From Fallopia convolvulus (lineage: Eukaryota > Streptophyta > Magnoliopsida > Caryophyllales > Polygonaceae): a stretch of DNA of 64,000 nt. Positions 59,301-64,000 of this stretch are shown here, piece after piece. A model generated the notes under the pieces. The model searched no databases, was not told the DNA's origin, and saw only the letters and a list, made by a program, of their open reading frames with translations. The DNA is taken from contig OZ024719.1 in NCBI GenBank assembly GCA_964016875.1, positions 67,093,224-67,157,223 on the forward strand, read 5' to 3'. A program made the position numbers and the translations under genes. The number at the start of each line of letters is the position of its first letter. Position 1 is the first letter of the stretch.

Positions 59301-59760
59301 GTTGCCGCTGTGGACCCACGCGCTACCAGAAATGATGCTTGGAGTGCACGTATGAGAGAAAAGGTTTGAACTATCATAACAATTTTTATTCAATAATATA
59401 GGATTCTTTCTGATGATTGTCCTAGTGCTGCTTTTTGATTCTAAAAGATTTCTTTTAAGAGCTCCCGAAAATTTATTGGTCTCATCCTCTTAAGAGTCTG
59501 AAGCAACATCTGGGTCAGCCTCTGGCCTCTTTTTCTACTTGTGTCATACAATGAAATATGGATAAACCTAATAAGTTATTCGGTCTTCATCCTCAATAAA
59601 CTATCGCTCGTCTCTGCTGACCATTCCTTTCTTTTTGATCTTTTCAAATCAGTATGGCCTTGACACTTCAGAGTTTACGTACAATCCAAATGGCCCAGGA
59701 GGCTCCCAGCAACCAGCACAGCAGCAGAGTGAAGAACGAGGACGTTGTACTATCATGTGA
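56362..59760 (+). CDS. TOM2A: TOM2A-type tetraspanin
   Basis: Six exons join in frame to 279 residues: 56362-56600, 57341-57440, 57844-57924, 58004-58108, 59157-59363, 59653-59760. The start MACRGFLECVLKLLNFLMTL, four membrane segments (about 12-32, 82-104, 115-135, 160-185), the conserved CCLSC after TM2, YDSDEEF, WSARMREK and YGLDTSEFTYNPN match Arabidopsis TOM2A along its length (280 residues). TOM2A is a tonoplast-associated four-pass protein that binds TOM1 and supports tobamovirus replication; its normal role is unclear. The chain ends RCTIM, and CTIM (276-279) fits a CaaX prenylation box. Several introns are long (57441-57843, 58109-59156) and hold spurious ORFs. Homologues TOM2AH1-3 are the alternative assignment. 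Confidence 0.9.
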
Positions 59761-60707
59761 AGCTGCAAGACACTACTGGGGTGCTCGTTTCTTCCTGGAT
59801 GATGGATGTAGAACTGAGTATTTGTTGGGAAAAGCGAATCGCCCTCTCATTTTTCTAGTGAAAATTTTCTGTGTCCATGATCTTGTACTCTTCTTGTAAA
59901 GACCTATCCTTTTCAGTTAGGGATTTTTTTCCCCTAGTTGTTACCTTGCATTTGTTTGTGCAGCAGAAAAAGAGAAGTTATTGTCTTTGTTGTCAAGATA
60001 GTGTTTTGTATAACCAGAGTCTTAGCTTTGTATGCCCCAGATTTCATCTAACCTGAGATCTAGACTGTTGTTATTGCCCCACTAGTTTCGAGTGTTATAA
60101 TTGGGTTAAATTTTGTCATATTTGGAGAATTTTTCTTGTAATCACAATCTGCATTATCAATCATATTTTGTTGGTCATTCAACCCATCTTTATTTCTTTG
60201 TTAACAATAAATAAACCCAGTGTGTCACACCAATTCTTCCCTTCAAGATTAATTCCCAAAATTAATACTATGAAAACATTTTAACAGTTCAAAACTCCCA
60301 CCCATTAACTTAGATGGTTCAATTTTTTTTTTTCTTGATCAATTAGAAGTTAGCTTGCAATAGCGCTAATACCGTGGGAAACGCTAAGCATCTTCATGTA
60401 GAAGAATTAACACGAAAAGTACAAGTTTTTCAATGCAAGCAGTATGTTTATCACTTCCTGCCAGTCAGTATATGCAACCTTAACAACTTATCAATTGCTA
60501 TGAAATAACTTAACAAAAAGCTTACCAAATAATTAAACTAAAACTTGACAAGACAGTTCCCTTTTTTCTCACTACAACTGTGGAAGGGTCAAAAAAGAGG
60601 GAAAAAAAATCAAATTCCACACATTTCAACCTCAATCAGACATCTTTCAGATGCTGCTCTTCGTTTGCCATAGGCTTAGAAAAGTCTCTATCTGTTTTGG
60701 CTGATGT
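59761..60707. other. Convergent 3' UTRs of TOM2A and PMT genes
   Basis: The TOM2A 3' UTR probably ends before about 60180 (TTTTGTTGGTC). The rest is the 3' region of the minus-strand methyltransferase. The ORFs here are not coding. Confidence 0.55.
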
Positions 60708-63700
60708 TCATCTGTTGGTGCTTGTTAAGTTGTTTTCACCAGCAGTCCAATACTGTTTGACAGCAACCAGGATTTTCTCAGGTACAAGAGGGCCATCCTC
60801 GTGATCGTGCATCTTCACGTCCCATCTCATGCCCCGTGCAATCAACTTCACCTTGTTAAGAGCGTTAACTTCGTCCCTGAAGATGACTGATCCTTCAGGA
60901 CGTAGGATCCGGTCCATCTCTAAAAGAATGTCCTCAATGTTACACCTACAACATGATAGATTATTCATCAAGATGTCAGTCATTGTAAAGTATAATTCTA
61001 CAAGCCTCTACTTGGATAGTGAATTCTGACTAAGTTTGAAATTTTATAGTGAAAATTTTGTATGACACTTTTAACTCTTGTAAAGATTAAAATCAGAGGG
61101 ACTGCTAAATCCATATTCTTAACTGTTTATTCTAGATACAGATATTCAGTAGGGAAGTGGAGCTTACTTGTCTTGGTACATGCTGAACAAACCATTGGCA
61201 TGAATTAGGTCATACGTTCTTGGGTAAGTAGAGAAGCCCTCACACCTGCAAGATCATACAGAAGCCAAACAATCACTTTAAGTTCCCATATCATCACCAT
61301 TGACCCAGTGAGGCTCCGCTACAGCGGAATCTGGGGGGTCAAGATGGGGGTATCCCTGCCCAAGGGAAAGGGGGTACGCCCGATAGACCCAAGAAAAAAT
61401 GAAATTCAGCTATGTGACAATAATAACTGAATTTAGTTAGAATGCACCAAAATTGATATAGGGACTAAATCCATCTCAAAGGCAGTGTACAAAAGCTAAT
61501 AATAACTGAATTTAAGTTCCCATATGTACTCTCAAAATTGAATATGATGCAAAATTTTCAGTAGTTAGCAATTTGATAAGAGTTTATATTATCAAATTTG
61601 GTTTTTAGTGCGAACTCTTGAAGATGAGAATGTGATAATATAGAGAATGAACTTTAGATCCTATGAATGGATACTCAATTTAACTTTTGAGGCATAAGAT
61701 GGAAAACTTACCAGTCATGATATATGCCAATCAGACCTCTTTCATAAATAACTCCTAGTGTATTTTCTGCCATTGTCGGTACAACATTCATCACCCACAA
61801 CTTTGATGAATCAAGGGCAGCAGCAAAACCTCCAAGACCAGCATTCATATCCATTATGTTCCGGTATCTTGCAGTGCCAAGTAATCTGTTGATCCTTTTA
61901 TACTCATTTACATGCTTCTTCCACTTCTTGGTATCCTCTTCATAAGACTCCACTGTAACTCCAGGAACTAACCCCTTTCCAATTCTAGGGGGAACTGCAA
62001 AAAGTCTGTCTGGGAACCTCTTTAGCTGTCCTCCAGCCACTTCATTTGAACTTGAAACTTTAGGGTATGGGGTTCTACACACTTCCATTTTCTTGTACCT
62101 GTCACATATAACAGCCATATTAGGCATAAAATACGCTTATTTAGATGGATAAGGTAATTAAGAAGAGCAACCCTTTGAATAGTTTTTTTATTAGTTTTCT
62201 GAGCACCATCCAGCAGATACTCTTTTAAGGAGGTTTTGTTTACTTGTGAAGTAAAATATCACAATTACATCATCAAATAGGTAGTTAACATGGAGGAGGA
62301 TAAAGTAACTAACCAGACATTATCAGGATCTTCGGTTTCACAAACTTCAGCCAATTCTCGTTTGCAAGATTTGTCATTCTCCTTCTTCCTAAAGATGGCA
62401 ATATCACCATTTTCATATTTCTTCTCCCAACAAAGCTTCTCAGCCAGTTCTTCAATCCTTCTCTGCTCAGCTTGGCACTCCTCCTTGCTACGCTGCCACA
62501 CTTTGTGGTATGTCTTCCAATTGATTGGAGGGCCAGACAAGACCCAGTAACCCCCAGGTCTGAGAACACGGTCTACTTCCATGAGATACATCCCATCTGC
62601 ATATAAACTCCCCAGAATTAGTGAGCAAATTAAGCACACATGAGATTCTAGCAAACTAGAACAATGTCCAATCCAGGCTATTTATTACACTCACCATTTG
62701 CAGCCCATGGTATCAGACACCGAGAGCATTGAGCCATATCAAAAGCTCTAGATGGATATGGAAGATGCATTGATCCAAGGACACCAATTACAGCTGGCAC
62801 ACCTCGCTCCAATGCAAATTGTACCTGTGCTTCATGATTGTCCTTGGGGGCGAATGACACAGCCAACACGTTTCTCTTAAGCATATATGCACCCCAGCTT
62901 GCAACCTGCATCATGAAAACATTTCAGCCTTGTTAACAATGACAACAAAACACAACCCAGTGTTAACCCGCCTTGGGCGGGGTCTAGGGAGCCGAGATGT
63001 ACACATATCACTTGAAAGAATTACAGAGCACGAACAAGAAATATACAGAGATAAATTCAATATTGATATATTAGTCTAGTCTCCAAAAATAGCATTACAC
63101 TGTATAGAAAACACTCTAGCTTCTAGATGTAAATCAATTATATTCAAGAGCTTAGCTTGCTACTATAATTTCCAGGAAAAGTGTTATAGTACACTAAATA
63201 ATGTAGAAACTCTTAAGACTAAAATACAATAAGAACTATACACTTCTAGATCATAACTTTATAAAATTTTGTCATGAAAAACTAGCAGGTTCCTTGCTTC
63301 TAAACTGTTTAGCATACAATTATTTTATATTTCCGATACAATGCTAGACAACAAACACAGCACCATAGACATGATAACTTCAACTTGTGAAACTCCCAAT
63401 GGAGAAACAAATATCTAACCCTCGTGATCAAATTCTAACATATCTCATCCAAAAAATTCCCTGAGAACCAAGACTAGTACCTCTTCTCAGGTAGATAAAA
63501 AAGAAAGGAGAAAAGAAAGAAGAATAACATACCCCGCAACCTGTATCTATTGCAGTTCTGATAGTACCATTAGCAATTGGAATCACAGAAGCAAGCTCAT
63601 CAATATATGCATCTGCACCTCGAGGGAACATAGTCCCACCACCTGGAAATTTAAACACTTCACCCTGATACTCCACCCAGTGCTGAACAGCCTTTTCCAC

Positions 63701-64000
63701 AGTCAGATGCTTGTAAGGAACATTAGCATAATAAGCATAGTCACGGCTTTTTGGCCATTGAAACGGAGTCCTATAGCCCTTAGGAGCTGGAATAAGACAG
63801 CGTAGCTTCTCTCCTTCTGGTGGGCAGTGCCTCTCTCTATAAACCATGTTTTCTCTAGGAAATTTCATAGCACGATCTTGCTCCTCACATGGGGTGTAAT
63901 CAGAATACTTGACATCACAGGTCTTGAATCTCTTGACTTTAGGCTCTATTGAACCAAACGACCCAGTAAATTTGTGATGTGGCTCAAAATCCAAATTAGA
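60708..64000 (-). CDS. PMT14: PMT14-like methyltransferase, 5' end outside window
   Basis: Six exons are visible: 63533-64000 (cut by the window edge), 62695-62905, 62314-62596, 61712-62098, 61168-61245, 60708-60945. All join in frame and end TGA at 60708-60710. The product is a plant-specific DUF248 S-adenosylmethionine methyltransferase, a Golgi type II membrane protein thought to methylate pectin. Motifs: CDVKYSDYTPCEEQDRAMKF, YRERHCPP, LRCLIPAPKGY, FPGGGTMFPRGADAYIDEL, the SAM motif IDTGCGVASWGAYMLKRNV, FDMAQCSRCLIPW, MEVDRVLRPGGYWVLSGPP, YRNIMDMNAGLGGFAAAL and LIGIYHDWCEGFSTYPRTY. It is closest by memory to Arabidopsis PMT14, with PMT2 next. The signal anchor lies upstream of this window. 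The C-terminus ends shortly after VKQYW. Confidence 0.92.
61305..61390. repeat. GC-rich insert in a PMT intron
   Basis: A GC-rich block in an AT-rich intron, with a TCCGCT-ACAGCGGA hairpin followed by GGGGGTATCCCTGCCC words. It resembles pieces of plant SINEs, but I cannot name a family. Confidence 0.45.
62967..62995. repeat. Second GC-rich hairpin in a PMT intron
   Basis: CCCGCC-TT-GGGCGGG followed by TCTAGGGAG, again isolated in AT-rich intron DNA. The style is like the insert at 61305-61390. Confidence 0.45.

Overview
This is plant nuclear DNA, probably from a eudicot. It is AT-rich and dominated by intergenic repeats. Its multi-exon genes have GT-AG introns and belong to plant families: NPF transporters, plastid pyruvate kinase, TOM2A-type tetraspanin and PMT methyltransferase. 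A closer placement, perhaps an asterid, is only an impression.

Layout. Positions 1-8390 hold no recognisable intact gene, only degraded repeats: two hAT-like MITEs, a decayed LINE and microsatellites. A complete NPF7.3/NRT1.5-like transporter (+, 5 exons) lies at 8536-12779. Next come two head-to-tail copies of a plastid beta-type pyruvate kinase gene, both on the minus strand with the same 12-exon structure. The distal copy (19028-24424) is intact. The proximal copy (13294-16913) has one lesion, a stop plus 1-bp insertion in exon 2. A dead PIF/Harbinger transposase fragment sits between them.

Positions 25.5-41 kb are a transposon graveyard: a 5'-truncated LINE split by a 2,972-bp solo LTR; a young 3.2-kb non-autonomous LTR retrotransposon (30621-33820) with no polymerase that carries a PTB-like RRM and a long unrecognised ORF; an RTE-type remnant; and a young, internally deleted Ty1/Copia element (37811-40940). 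A small 8-Cys lipid-transfer-protein gene (36569-36865) survives among them. A Mutator-like foldback MITE follows at 41481-41979.

From 42.7 kb genes return: a type I inositol polyphosphate 5-phosphatase (-, 10 exons, one predicted GC-AG intron), then about 7 kb of AT-rich DNA with a 39-bp minisatellite and a GTGCAC-rich MITE, then a nitronate monooxygenase-like gene (+, 6 exons), a TOM2A-type tetraspanin ending in a CaaX-like motif (+, 6 exons), and the 3' part of a PMT14-like methyltransferase (-) that runs off the window end.

The genes do not form a pathway or operon; they are independent housekeeping or transport genes. The strongest candidate for something undescribed is the retrotransposon at 30621-33820. 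All exon joins were worked out by eye from reading frame, splice dinucleotides and family similarity. No alignment or database search was run.
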